Of a stretch of 64,000 bases of DNA, positions 18,385 to 25,769 are shown in pieces. Within the stretch, counting starts at the first letter, position 1. Each line of letters opens with the position of its first letter. The position numbers and the translations under genes were made by a program. The notes beneath the pieces are model-generated. The model was not told the DNA's origin. It made no database searches and saw only the letters and a program-made list of their open reading frames with translations. Source of the DNA: SIG607 sp045605385 (GTDB lineage Bacteria > Bacillota > Clostridia > Oscillospirales > Acutalibacteraceae); the NCBI GenBank assembly GCA_045605385.1, contig JAZUPW010000039.1, forward strand, positions 62,001-126,000. Reading direction: 5' to 3'.

Positions 18385-19028
18385 TAGTATTGGCAGTTCT
18401 TTCGGTAGTTGCCGCCTACCTTATAGGCAGTATAAGTTTTGCCGTTGTTTTCTCGAAACTTTTTTCACATATAGATGTAAGAAGTCAGGGAAGCGGAAAC
18501 GCAGGTACAACAAATGTGTTAAGAGTATCGGGCGTTAAAGCGGGAGTTCTTACATTGTTATGCGATGCATTAAAGGGCACTGCAGCTTGTCTTATCGGTA
18601 TGGTTGCATTTAAGGCGGCATTCGGACAAGACAACACAGTAGCAGTTTTATACGGTGAATATTTGTGCGCTTTGTCTTGTATGTTAGGACACGCATTCCC
18701 CATTTATTTTGGCTTCAAGGGGGGTAAGTGCGCAGCAACAAGCGTTGGCATATTTGCAGTGTGCTGTCCTTTGGGAATTGTTTTGGGCCTTGTAGGCTGG
18801 GGCATTAGTATGCTTATAACCAAAATAGTATCTTTAAGCACTTTAGTTGCAACGGCAATAGTTGTAATAAGTTCTATTGTGTTAAACGGTGTGCTTAAGT
18901 TTGGCGTTAATCCCATTATTATTCTTTTAACACTTGCTATGGGAGTTGTGGTGGTGCTTCGCCATAAAGACAATATTGTTCGTTTAATACACGGAGAAGA
19001 AAAGAAATTAAAGGTTAAGAAATCTTGA
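18381..19028 (+). CDS. plsY: Glycerol-3-phosphate acyltransferase PlsY
   Basis: Membrane enzyme transferring acyl groups from acyl-phosphate to glycerol-3-phosphate in phospholipid synthesis. It is 215 residues with about five hydrophobic segments. Family motifs are GSGNAGTTNVLR, GHAFPIYFGFKGGK and the C-terminal RHKDNIVRL. GTG start within the der stop (GTGA). The last codons form the 5' arm of the terminator. PlsX, the acyl-phosphate maker, is not in the window. Confidence 0.95.
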   Translation: MIVLAVLSVVAAYLIGSISFAVVFSKLFSHIDVRSQGSGNAGTTNVLRVSGVKAGVLTLLCDALKGTAACLIGMVAFKAAFGQDNTVAVLYGEYLCALSCMLGHAFPIYFGFKGGKCAATSVGIFAVCCPLGIVLGLVGWGISMLITKIVSLSTLVATAIVVISSIVLNGVLKFGVNPIIILLTLAMGVVVVLRHKDNIVRLIHGEEKKLKVKKS

Positions 19029-19053
19029 CAGAACGTCAAGATTTCTTTTTTTT
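19017..19053 (+). terminator. Terminator overlapping the plsY stop codon
   Basis: A 13-bp stem AAGAAATCTTGAC/GTCAAGATTTCTT with loop AGAAC, followed by a T-tract. The plsY TGA lies inside the 5' arm. Confidence 0.9.
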
Positions 19054-19132
19054 ATATGTTTGTTCTAAAGTACTGATTTCGGGACATATATTTTATTAGA
19101 ATAAAAATAACAAAAGAAAATAAAAAAAGTGC

Positions 19133-19160
19133 TTGACATTTATTTTCTTTGTGTTATAAT
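19133..19160 (+). promoter_or_regulatory. Promoter of the 57-residue membrane protein
   Basis: TTGACA (19133-19138), 16 bases, TATAAT (19155-19160). Confidence 0.85.
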
Positions 19161-19206
19161 AAAATTACAGAAAAAGAACAAATGTTCTTTTTGGGAGGAA
19201 ATTAAA

Positions 19207-19380
19207 ATGAATGCAGTAATAATCAGTGTTTTAGAAGTATTAGTAGTAAGTTTTACGGTATGGGCTCTTTTCCATGAAGATCGCCTTGCAGATTTTGAAG
19301 ACCGCTTTTTTGCCCGTCTTCGCCGCAGCAGACTTAAAGTTGTAAAAGGGAACCACCACGCAAAAAAGCATTGTGCATAA
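19207..19380 (+). CDS. 57-residue single-pass membrane protein, unknown
   Basis: Starts at ATG 19207 after GGGAGGAA. One hydrophobic segment (residues 2-22, VIISVLEVLVVSFTVWALF) is followed by an acidic stretch (EDRLADFEDR) and a basic Arg/Lys/His tail. It is monocistronic with a near-perfect promoter and its own terminator, which argues that it is a real gene. I do not recognise a family. A longer in-frame reading from 19129 would include the promoter and is not credible. Confidence 0.7.
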   Translation: MNAVIISVLEVLVVSFTVWALFHEDRLADFEDRFFARLRRSRLKVVKGNHHAKKHCA

Positions 19381-19394
19381 ATTATATATGCAAT

Positions 19395-19429
19395 AAAAAA
19401 ACTGTGTCCGTTGCGGACACAGTTTTTTA
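19395..19429. terminator. Bidirectional terminator, small protein / acpP
   Basis: A 15-bp stem AAAAAACTGTGTCCG/CGGACACAGTTTTTT with loop TTG. The symmetric A and T runs let it serve both converging genes. Confidence 0.9.
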
Positions 19430-19438
19430 TTTTAACAA

Positions 19439-19666
19439 TTATTTATTTTCTTCTATGTATTTAACTACATCGCCGATTGTTTTAATTGTTTCAATTGCTT
19501 CGTCGGGAATTTCTACAGAAAATTCATCTTCAATAGACATAAGTAATTCAACAACGTCTAAACTGTCTGCGCCTAAGTCTTCAGCAATTCTTGTTTGCTC
19601 AGACATAGAATCAATATCAGCGTCTAACTGAGTAGCTAACATTTCTTTAATTTTTTCAAGTACCAT
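19439..19666 (-). CDS. acpP: Acyl carrier protein
   Basis: 75-residue ACP that carries acyl chains in fatty acid synthesis. The phosphopantetheine serine lies in GADSLDVVELLM, and the acidic helix II/III pattern is intact. It stands alone here, away from fab genes, with its own consensus promoter and an operator-like dyad in the leader. AGGGAG precedes the ATG. Confidence 0.97.
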   Translation of the reverse strand: MVLEKIKEMLATQLDADIDSMSEQTRIAEDLGADSLDVVELLMSIEDEFSVEIPDEAIETIKTIGDVVKYIEENK

Positions 19667-19696
19667 AAAATTTATCTCCCTTTAATGTAAAATACT

Positions 19697-19723
19697 TATA
19701 TAGTATTATATTATTACTATATA
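19697..19723. promoter_or_regulatory. Operator-like dyad in the acpP leader
   Basis: Inverted repeat TATATAGTA (19697-19705) and TACTATATA (19715-19723), immediately downstream of the acpP -10 box. Candidate binding site for a fatty-acid regulator, or an RNA hairpin. Confidence 0.4.
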
Positions 19724-19726
19724 AAA

Positions 19727-19755
19727 ATAATATTGAAATTTTATTGGTTTGTCAA
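19727..19755 (-). promoter_or_regulatory. Promoter of acpP
   Basis: On the minus strand TTGACA (19755-19750), 17 bases, TATTAT (19732-19727). Confidence 0.8.
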
Positions 19756-19804
19756 TAGTTTTTTTGAAATTTAACACTATTGATTTAAAAGTTGCTTTTT
19801 ACTA

Positions 19805-19833
19805 TTGCAAAATTAAACGCTTTACATTATAAT
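19805..19833 (+). promoter_or_regulatory. Promoter of proS
   Basis: TTGCAA (19805-19810), 17 bases, TATAAT (19828-19833). Confidence 0.75.
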
Positions 19834-19869
19834 AATATATTATTATGTTTTGATTAATGGGGAAGAAAA

Positions 19870-21303
19870 ATGGCTAAAGAAAAATTGGTTAAAGAAATTA
19901 CTTCAATGGAAGAAGATTTTGCTAAGTGGTACACCGACGTTGTGCTTAAAGCAGAACTTATTGATTACGCTTCGGTTAAGGGCTGTATGATAATCCGTCC
20001 TTACGGTTGGGCTATTTGGGAAAACATACAAAGAATTATGGACGGTATGTTTAAAGAAACAGGGCACGAAAATGTTTCTATGCCTATGTTTATTCCCGAA
20101 GGATTGCTTCAAAAGGAAAAGGACCACGTTGAAGGTTTTGCTCCTGAAGTTGCATGGGTTACCCACGGCGGCGCAGAAAAGTTGGAAGAGCGTCTTTGTG
20201 TGCGTCCTACTTCTGAAACTCTTTTCTGTGATCATTATAAAAATATAATTCAGTCTTGGCGCGATTTACCTAAGCTTTATAACCAGTGGTGCAGTGTTGT
20301 GCGTTGGGAAAAGACAACCCGTCCTTTCCTTCGTTCCCGTGAGTTTCATTGGCAGGAAGGCCATACCATTCATGCCACAGCCGAAGAAGCGCAGGCAGAA
20401 ACCATTCAGATGCTTAACGTTTATGCCCGTTTTGCCGAAGAATATCTTGCTATTCCTGTTGTAAAGGGCACTAAAACAGAAAAAGAACGTTTTGCAGGTG
20501 CTGTTAACACTTATACCATTGAGGCTATGATGCATGACGGCAAAGCGCTTCAAAGCGGTACGTCACATTTCTTTGGTGACGGTTTTGCAAAGGCATTCGG
20601 TATTCAGTTTACCGATAAAGAAAACAAACTTGCTACACCGTTCCAGACTTCGTGGGGCGTTTCTACCCGTCTTATAGGCGCTATAATTATGACACACGGT
20701 GACGACAGCGGTCTTGTATTACCGCCTGCTATTGCTCCTATACAGGTTGTTGTTATTCCTATTGCTTCTCATAAAGAAGGCGTTACCGAAAAGGCAACCG
20801 AAGTGTACGAGCGTATTAAAAAGGTAGCACGCGCTAAAATTGATATCAGCGATAACTCTCCCGGTTGGAAGTTCTCGGAATACGAAATGAAGGGTGTTCC
20901 GTTAAGACTTGAACTTGGCCCGCGCGATATTGAAAATAATCAGTGTGTACTTGTGCGTCGCGATAACGGTGAAAAGACTATTGTTAGTCTTGATAACCTT
21001 GAAGCCGAAATTGAAAGATTACTCGCTTTAGTTCGTGACGGTCTTTACAACAAGGCGCTTGAACGCAGAAGCAAAATGACCTATGATGCAACTACTCTTG
21101 AAGAAATGATAGATATTGCAGAAAACAAACCCGGCTTTATCCGTGCAATGTGGTGCGGTGAACGCGAATGTGAAGATATGTTAAAGGAAAAAGCAGGCGT
21201 AAGTTCAAGATGTATTCCGTTTGAAGAAGAACATTTAAGCGATACCTGTGTATGCTGCGGCAAGAAAGCAAAGAATATGCTTTACTGGGGCAAGGCATAC
21301 TAA
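19870..21303 (+). CDS. proS: Prolyl-tRNA synthetase, archaeal/eukaryotic type
   Basis: Class II synthetase charging tRNA-Pro. At 477 residues it is the short form without the INS editing insertion. Motif 2 is visible around the segment RPFLRSREFHWQEGHT. The C-terminal zinc-like domain (CGERECED, later CVCCGKKAKN) ends in YWGKAY with the conserved terminal Tyr. This type is common in clostridia and some other bacteria. The downstream YbaK-like gene (15 bases away) probably supplies the missing editing in trans. Confidence 0.95.
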   Translation: MAKEKLVKEITSMEEDFAKWYTDVVLKAELIDYASVKGCMIIRPYGWAIWENIQRIMDGMFKETGHENVSMPMFIPEGLLQKEKDHVEGFAPEVAWVTHGGAEKLEERLCVRPTSETLFCDHYKNIIQSWRDLPKLYNQWCSVVRWEKTTRPFLRSREFHWQEGHTIHATAEEAQAETIQMLNVYARFAEEYLAIPVVKGTKTEKERFAGAVNTYTIEAMMHDGKALQSGTSHFFGDGFAKAFGIQFTDKENKLATPFQTSWGVSTRLIGAIIMTHGDDSGLVLPPAIAPIQVVVIPIASHKEGVTEKATEVYERIKKVARAKIDISDNSPGWKFSEYEMKGVPLRLELGPRDIENNQCVLVRRDNGEKTIVSLDNLEAEIERLLALVRDGLYNKALERRSKMTYDATTLEEMIDIAENKPGFIRAMWCGERECEDMLKEKAGVSSRCIPFEEEHLSDTCVCCGKKAKNMLYWGKAY

Positions 21304-21317
21304 TTCGGTGGCAGAAA

Positions 21318-21797
21318 ATGTCTATAGAAAAAGTAAGGGCTTATTTTGAAACCTTAGGTATTGCAGAACGAATTGTGGAATTTGACGTTTCAAGCGCAAC
21401 GGTTGCTCTGGCAGCTAAGGCGCTTGGCTGTGAAGAATGCCGAATTGCAAAAACACTTTCGTTTCTGCTTTCAAGTAACAAATGTGTGCTTGTGGTTGCG
21501 GCAGGCGATGTTAAGGTTGATAACCGCAAGTTTAAAGAAACCTTTGGTGAAAAAGCAAAAATGCTTCCGTTCGATTCGGTTGGTGAATACGTAGGCCATG
21601 CGGCGGGCGGTGTGTGTCCTTTTGCTGTGAACGATGGGGTAGAGATTTACCTTGATGAATCTTTAAAAAGGTTTAAAACCGTTTTCCCTGCGGCAGGAAG
21701 TTCTAACAGTTGCATAGAACTTTCTTTAGAAGAACTTTGCGAATACTCAAGATATTGTGGTTGGGTAGACGTTTGTAAGGGAATGGAAACTATATAA
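21318..21797 (+). CDS. YbaK/EbsC-family aminoacyl-tRNA deacylase
   Basis: A 159-residue stand-alone INS-like domain that hydrolyses mischarged tRNA-Pro (Cys- or Ala-tRNA-Pro). The core features are the Lys in CRIAKTLSF, the VVAAGDVKVDNRKF strand and the GHAAGGVCPFAV loop. ATG 21318 is preferred; an earlier in-frame start at 21252 lies deep inside proS. Adjacency to an INS-less ProRS makes trans-editing the likely job. Confidence 0.88.
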   Translation: MSIEKVRAYFETLGIAERIVEFDVSSATVALAAKALGCEECRIAKTLSFLLSSNKCVLVVAAGDVKVDNRKFKETFGEKAKMLPFDSVGEYVGHAAGGVCPFAVNDGVEIYLDESLKRFKTVFPAAGSSNSCIELSLEELCEYSRYCGWVDVCKGMETI

Positions 21798-21810
21798 TAT
21801 ATAATGTAAG

Positions 21811-21845
21811 AAATAACCCAAAACTGTTACGTTTTGGGTTATTTT
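21811..21845 (+). terminator. Terminator of proS-ybaK
   Basis: A 14-bp stem AAATAACCCAAAAC/GTTTTGGGTTATTT with loop TGTTAC. Confidence 0.85.
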
Positions 21846-21920
21846 GCGATTTGTTTATTTTGCACAAAAAGCCGCATAATTTTTCTGTGTTTTTCTACAT
21901 CGTTTGAAATGTAAAATATC

Positions 21921-21949
21921 TTGCAAATTTTTAAATGTTATGTTAATAT
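21921..21949 (+). promoter_or_regulatory. Promoter of the S10-spc-alpha operon
   Basis: TTGCAA (21921-21926), 17 bases, TAATAT (21944-21949); the start is expected near 21956. It is the only clear promoter before rpsJ. Confidence 0.65.
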
Positions 21950-21980
21950 TTTAAAGTACGCGAAATGCGTGCTGTCATGC

Positions 21981-22213
21981 GTTGATGTGGGAGGTGGCTG
22001 ACTTCGAGTCAGGAAATTTCCACGGAGTATGTCCGATTTTAAACCGGGCGAAAGAACTTGAACACAAAGGTGCGGCAGGGTGTCTTGCGAACCGCTGCTG
22101 TAAACGGTGAAGAAAATGCACCGTATCCGGATTCAACTGCGACCCCAGTGAATGCCGGTTTTCTAATGTCCCGTGAAGAAACACACGGTACAGTGTGAGT
22201 TAAGCCCGCCAAC
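21981..22213 (+). ncRNA. Structured leader RNA upstream of rpsJ, class unknown
   Basis: The 440-base gap between the ybaK-like gene and rpsJ holds a terminator, a promoter and this element. A closing helix pairs GTTG-AT-GTGGG (21981-21991) with CCCGCCAAC (22205-22213). Inside are: GTGG/CCAC capped by CTGAC-TTCGA-GTCAG (21994-22023); GTCCG/CGGGC (22031-22049); GGTGC/GCACC (22069-22122) containing a GCAG...CTGC helix; a long bulged hairpin 22127-22158; and CCGTG/CACGG (22171-22188). There is no T-tract, so it is not a plain attenuator. AAGGAGG for rpsJ follows 6 bases later. I do not recognise an established riboswitch or r-protein leader. Confidence 0.7.
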
Positions 22214-22236
22214 TAATTCAAGGAGGCGACAGTAAA

Positions 22237-22548
22237 ATGGCAGTAAAAGAAAAGATTCGCATCAGAATCAAGGGTTACGACCACGCGCTTGTAGACCAGT
22301 CTGCAGAAAAAATTGTAGAAACCGCTAAACGTACAGGTGCAAGAGTATCAGGTCCGGTACCGCTACCTACTGAAAAAGAGGTTGTAACTATTCTTCGCGC
22401 AGTTCATAAATATAAGGACTCCCGCGAACAGTTCGAAACAAGAACACACAAAAGACTCATTGATGTGATCAGACCTTCCAACAAAACCGTTGAAGCTCTG
22501 ACAGGTCTTGAGCTCCCAGCCGGCGTTGAAATTGAAATTAAACTTTAA
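22237..22548 (+). CDS. rpsJ: 30S ribosomal protein S10
   Basis: 103-residue S10, a head protein of the small subunit that also joins NusB in transcription antitermination. It is the first gene of the S10-spc-alpha cluster. The N-terminus KIRIRIKGYDHALVDQSAEK and the C-terminal LPAGVEIEIKL are canonical. Translation starts 23 bases after the structured leader, so it is the gene most directly exposed to any control by that RNA. Confidence 0.98.
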   Translation: MAVKEKIRIRIKGYDHALVDQSAEKIVETAKRTGARVSGPVPLPTEKEVVTILRAVHKYKDSREQFETRTHKRLIDVIRPSNKTVEALTGLELPAGVEIEIKL

Positions 22549-22612
22549 TTAAAAGCGTCGACCGTGGTCACGTTGGGTAACACCAACCAATAACTACAAG
22601 GAGGAAAATAAA

Positions 22613-23242
22613 ATGCAAAAAGCAATCGTAGGCAAAAAGCTTGGCATGACTCAGCTTTTTGATGCAAACGGAAATGTCATTCCGGTAACTGTTATCGAAG
22701 CAGGTCCCTGTGTGGTATCTCAGAAGAAAACAGTTGAAACTGACGGTTATGAAGCAGTTCAGATTGGCTACGGCGAATTGAAAGCTTCTAAGGTGAACAA
22801 GCCCATGAAGGGTCACTTCGCCAAAGCAGACGTTGCTCCGAAGAAAGTTCTTCGCGAGTTCCGTTTTGAAGACACCGCTGCTTACAATGTTGGCGACATT
22901 ATTAAAGCTGACGTTTTCGCAGAAGGTGACGCAGTAGATGTAAGAGGTACATCTAAAGGTAAAGGTTACGCCGGCGTTGTAAAACGTTGGAATTTCAGCC
23001 GTCTTAAAGAATCCCACGGTACAGGTCCTGTACATCGTCACGGCGGTTCTTTGGGTGTTATTGACCCTGCTCGTGTATTCAAGGGCAAGAAGATGGCAGG
23101 TCATCTCGGTAACGAGCGCGTAACTGTTCAGAATCTTAAAGTAGTTAAAATCGATGCAGAGAACAACATCATCGCTGTTAAGGGTGCCGTTCCCGGTCCC
23201 AAAGGCGGAATCGTTGTTATCTTTGACAGCGTAAAGGCTTAA
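22613..23242 (+). CDS. rplC: 50S ribosomal protein L3
   Basis: 209 residues. L3 reaches the peptidyl-transferase centre and starts 50S assembly. Recognised from MQKAIVGKKLGMTQLFD, RGTSKGKGYAGVVKRW and the HRHGGSLG loop near the active centre. AAGGAGG precedes it. The 64-base gap after rpsJ contains a small GTTGG/CCAAC hairpin at 22572-22587 of unknown role. Confidence 0.98.
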   Translation: MQKAIVGKKLGMTQLFDANGNVIPVTVIEAGPCVVSQKKTVETDGYEAVQIGYGELKASKVNKPMKGHFAKADVAPKKVLREFRFEDTAAYNVGDIIKADVFAEGDAVDVRGTSKGKGYAGVVKRWNFSRLKESHGTGPVHRHGGSLGVIDPARVFKGKKMAGHLGNERVTVQNLKVVKIDAENNIIAVKGAVPGPKGGIVVIFDSVKA

Positions 23243-23258
23243 GGAAGGAGTGCTTAAT

Positions 23259-23882
23259 ATGGCTAACATAGCAGTAGTTGATATGGCAGGCAAGAGTGTG
23301 GGCGAAATCACATTAAGCGATGCTATATTCGGAATTAAGCCTAATGCAGTTGTTATGCATGCGGCTGTAGTAAATTACCTTGCAAACCAGCGTCAGGGCA
23401 CACAGTCCACCTTAACCCGTACAGAAGTTTCCGGCGGCGGTAAAAAGCCTTGGAGACAAAAAGGTACAGGCCACGCTCGTCAGGGTTCTACCAGAGCTCC
23501 CCAGTGGAGACACGGCGGTATTGTACACGCACCCAAGCCTCGCGACTATTCTTATTCTCTTAATAAGAAGGTAAAGAGACTTGCGCTTAAGTCCGCTTTA
23601 TCTGATAAGCTTTTAAGTTCTTCTATTATCGTTTTAGATGAATTGAAACTTGAAACTTACAAAACAAAAGTTGTTGCTGATTGCTTAAAGGCTATCGGCG
23701 CAGGCAAGAAGTCTCTTATAGTATTAGGCGATAACAATGCCTTTGCTGTTAAGAGCTGCGCTAACATCGAAGGCGTTAAGACCGCACAGGTTAACACAAT
23801 CAACACTTACGATGTTATCAATGCAGATACTCTTATTATTGTTAAGAGTGCTGTTGCACAAATCGAGGAGGTGTACGCATAA
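23259..23882 (+). CDS. rplD: 50S ribosomal protein L4
   Basis: 207 residues. L4 lines the exit tunnel and in several bacteria represses its own S10 operon, so it is the first candidate ligand of the leader RNA. The tunnel-loop region TEVSGGGKKPWRQKGTGHAR is intact. ATG 23259 has GGAAGGAG at the right distance; an in-frame start at 23250 would overlap that site. It overlaps rplW by one base (TAATG). Confidence 0.97.
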   Translation: MANIAVVDMAGKSVGEITLSDAIFGIKPNAVVMHAAVVNYLANQRQGTQSTLTRTEVSGGGKKPWRQKGTGHARQGSTRAPQWRHGGIVHAPKPRDYSYSLNKKVKRLALKSALSDKLLSSSIIVLDELKLETYKTKVVADCLKAIGAGKKSLIVLGDNNAFAVKSCANIEGVKTAQVNTINTYDVINADTLIIVKSAVAQIEEVYA

Positions 23883-24175
23883 TGAAAACCGCACAGGATA
23901 TCATTATTGCTCCGGTAATCACCGAAAAGAGCATGTCAGTTATTGCTGATAAGAAATACACCTTTAAAGTAGCAAAAGATGCGAACAAAATTGAAATTGC
24001 TAAAGCTGTTGAAGAAATCTTCAAGGTTAAGGTAGCAAAGGTTAACACCATCAGTGTTCGCGGAAAAGCCCGTAGAATGGGCCGCTATGAAGGTTATACA
24101 CCGTCCTGGAAGAAGGCTGTTGTTACACTTACAGCAGATTCCAAGACAATAGAATTCTTTGACGGCCTGATGTAA
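23882..24175 (+). CDS. rplW: 50S ribosomal protein L23
   Basis: 97 residues. L23 sits at the tunnel exit where trigger factor and SRP dock. Family features are IIIAPVITEKSM and YTFKVAKDANKIEI near the N-terminus. It is coupled to rplD. The 87-base gap before rplB holds two small hairpins (24193-24205 and 24217-24232) without T-tracts. Confidence 0.97.
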   Translation: MKTAQDIIIAPVITEKSMSVIADKKYTFKVAKDANKIEIAKAVEEIFKVKVAKVNTISVRGKARRMGRYEGYTPSWKKAVVTLTADSKTIEFFDGLM

Positions 24176-24262
24176 TCCGTCATTCTTACCTAGAAGCAAA
24201 GCTTCGGGTGATGTATGAAGCCTAACGGCTTCGCTAAGCCTAAACAGGAGAGTGAATAAAAA

Positions 24263-25096
24263 ATGGCAATAAAGCATTATAAGCCTACTACACCGGGTCG
24301 CCGTGGAATGACAAGTATGGATTATTCCGAACTTTCCAAGGTTGCTCCGGAAAGAAGCTTACTTGAGCCTCTTAAGAAAAACGCAGGCCGAAACAGTTAC
24401 GGCCGCATCACCGTTCGCCATCGCGGCGGCGGAAACCGCAGAAAGTACAGAGTTATCGATTTCAAGAGAGATCTTACCGGTATACCCGCAACAGTTCTTA
24501 CACTTGAATACGATCCTAACCGTTCTGCATTCATCGCACTTGTACAGTACGATAACGAAAAGAAGGAAAAACGCTACATTGTTGCACCTGTAGGTTTAAA
24601 GGTTGGCGACACTGTTATAAGCGGTCCTGATGCCGATATTAAACCCGGTAACGCACTTCCGCTTAAGAACATCCCTGTAGGTACCTTCCTTCATAATATT
24701 GAGCTTTATGCTGGACGCGGTGCACAGCTTGCACGTTCCGCCGGTAACATGGCTCAGCTTATGGCAAAAGAAAACGGTATGGCACTTCTCCGTTTGCCTT
24801 CCGGCGAACTCAGAAATGTATCGGCAGATTGTATGGCAACTGTTGGTCAGGTAAGTAATCCTGAACACAGCAACATCAACTACGGTAAAGCCGGCCGTAA
24901 GCGTCATATGGGTTGGCGCCCGACCGTTCGCGGTTCTGTAATGAACCCCTGTGATCACCCCCACGGTGGTGGTGAAGGTCGTGCTCCTATCGGACGTCCG
25001 GGACCTGTTACTCCTTGGGGTAAACCTGCTCTCGGTTATAAGACACGTGCTAAACACAAAGCTAGCGATAAGTATATCGTAAAGCGTCGTAAATAA
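24263..25096 (+). CDS. rplB: 50S ribosomal protein L2
   Basis: 277 residues. L2 is an intersubunit-bridge and peptidyl-transferase-region protein. The conserved C-terminal NPCDHPHGGGEGRAPIGR, with the functionally important His, is present, as is the RGGGNRRKYRVIDFKR N-terminal segment. AGGAG precedes the ATG. Confidence 0.98.
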   Translation: MAIKHYKPTTPGRRGMTSMDYSELSKVAPERSLLEPLKKNAGRNSYGRITVRHRGGGNRRKYRVIDFKRDLTGIPATVLTLEYDPNRSAFIALVQYDNEKKEKRYIVAPVGLKVGDTVISGPDADIKPGNALPLKNIPVGTFLHNIELYAGRGAQLARSAGNMAQLMAKENGMALLRLPSGELRNVSADCMATVGQVSNPEHSNINYGKAGRKRHMGWRPTVRGSVMNPCDHPHGGGEGRAPIGRPGPVTPWGKPALGYKTRAKHKASDKYIVKRRK

Positions 25097-25119
25097 GTCA
25101 GACGAAAGGAGATTTAATT

Positions 25120-25392
25120 ATGGGAAGAAGTGTTAAAAAGGGCCCCTTCGTGCAGCCCGTACTTTTAAAAAGAGTTCAGGAAATGAATGCCGCAGGTGAA
25201 AAGAGAGTTCTTAAAACCTGGAGCCGTTCCTCAACAATTTTCCCCGATTTCGTCGGACATACCATTGCGGTGCATGACGGAAGAAAACATGTTCCGGTTT
25301 ATGTAACTGAGGACATGGTTGGCCACAAGCTTGGCGAATTTGCTCCGACAAGAACCTTTAAAGGTCATGCCGGTTCTAAGACAACTAAGTAA
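25120..25392 (+). CDS. rpsS: 30S ribosomal protein S19
   Basis: 90 residues. S19 is a head protein contacting S13 and the A-site finger. Recognised by MGRSVKKGPFVQPVLLKRV and the C-terminal KLGEFAPTRTFKGHAG. GAAAGGAG lies before the start. Confidence 0.98.
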   Translation: MGRSVKKGPFVQPVLLKRVQEMNAAGEKRVLKTWSRSSTIFPDFVGHTIAVHDGRKHVPVYVTEDMVGHKLGEFAPTRTFKGHAGSKTTK

Positions 25393-25414
25393 GCGGCGAA
25401 AGGAGAGTTAAACT

Positions 25415-25753
25415 ATGGAAGCTAAGGCAATACTTAAGTACGCCCGTATTTCACCGCGTAAGGTGAAGATTGTTATGGATCTCATCCGCAATCAGGACGC
25501 CGACAAAGCTATGGCTATTCTCAAGTTTACGCCCAAGGCCGCTTGTGAATACCTTTATAAGCTTTTGGCATCTGCAATTGCAAATGCAGAAAATAATCAT
25601 AACATGGATGTTTCTAAGCTCTATGTAGCCGAATGTTTTGTTTGCCCTGGTCCTACCTTAAAACGTATTCGTCCTAAGGATCACGGCCGCGCACACAGAA
25701 TTTTAAAGAGAACATCTCACATGACAATCGTTCTTAAAGAACGTGAAGACTAA
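25415..25753 (+). CDS. rplV: 50S ribosomal protein L22
   Basis: 112 residues. L22 extends a beta-hairpin into the exit tunnel (the macrolide-resistance region RIRPKDHGRAHRILKRTSH). The N-terminal ILKYARISPRKVKIVMDLIR is canonical. Confidence 0.98.
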   Translation: MEAKAILKYARISPRKVKIVMDLIRNQDADKAMAILKFTPKAACEYLYKLLASAIANAENNHNMDVSKLYVAECFVCPGPTLKRIRPKDHGRAHRILKRTSHMTIVLKERED

Positions 25754-25769
25754 GTAAGGAGGTTAGATT

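Noticed and set aside
21990..22190. Cobalamin-riboswitch-like fragments in the rpsJ leader (GAGTCAGGA, CCGCTGCTGTAAACGG followed by GAAGAAA)
   Set aside because: The fragments occur in the wrong order for a cobalamin riboswitch (the 3' AGTCAGGA-type element comes first), the CCCGC core is incomplete and the downstream genes are ribosomal. A permuted variant cannot be fully excluded without a covariance search.
22568..23311. Long open frame opposite rplC (247 codons)
   Set aside because: It lies wholly antisense to rplC and the start of rplD, has no ribosome site and encodes no recognisable domain.
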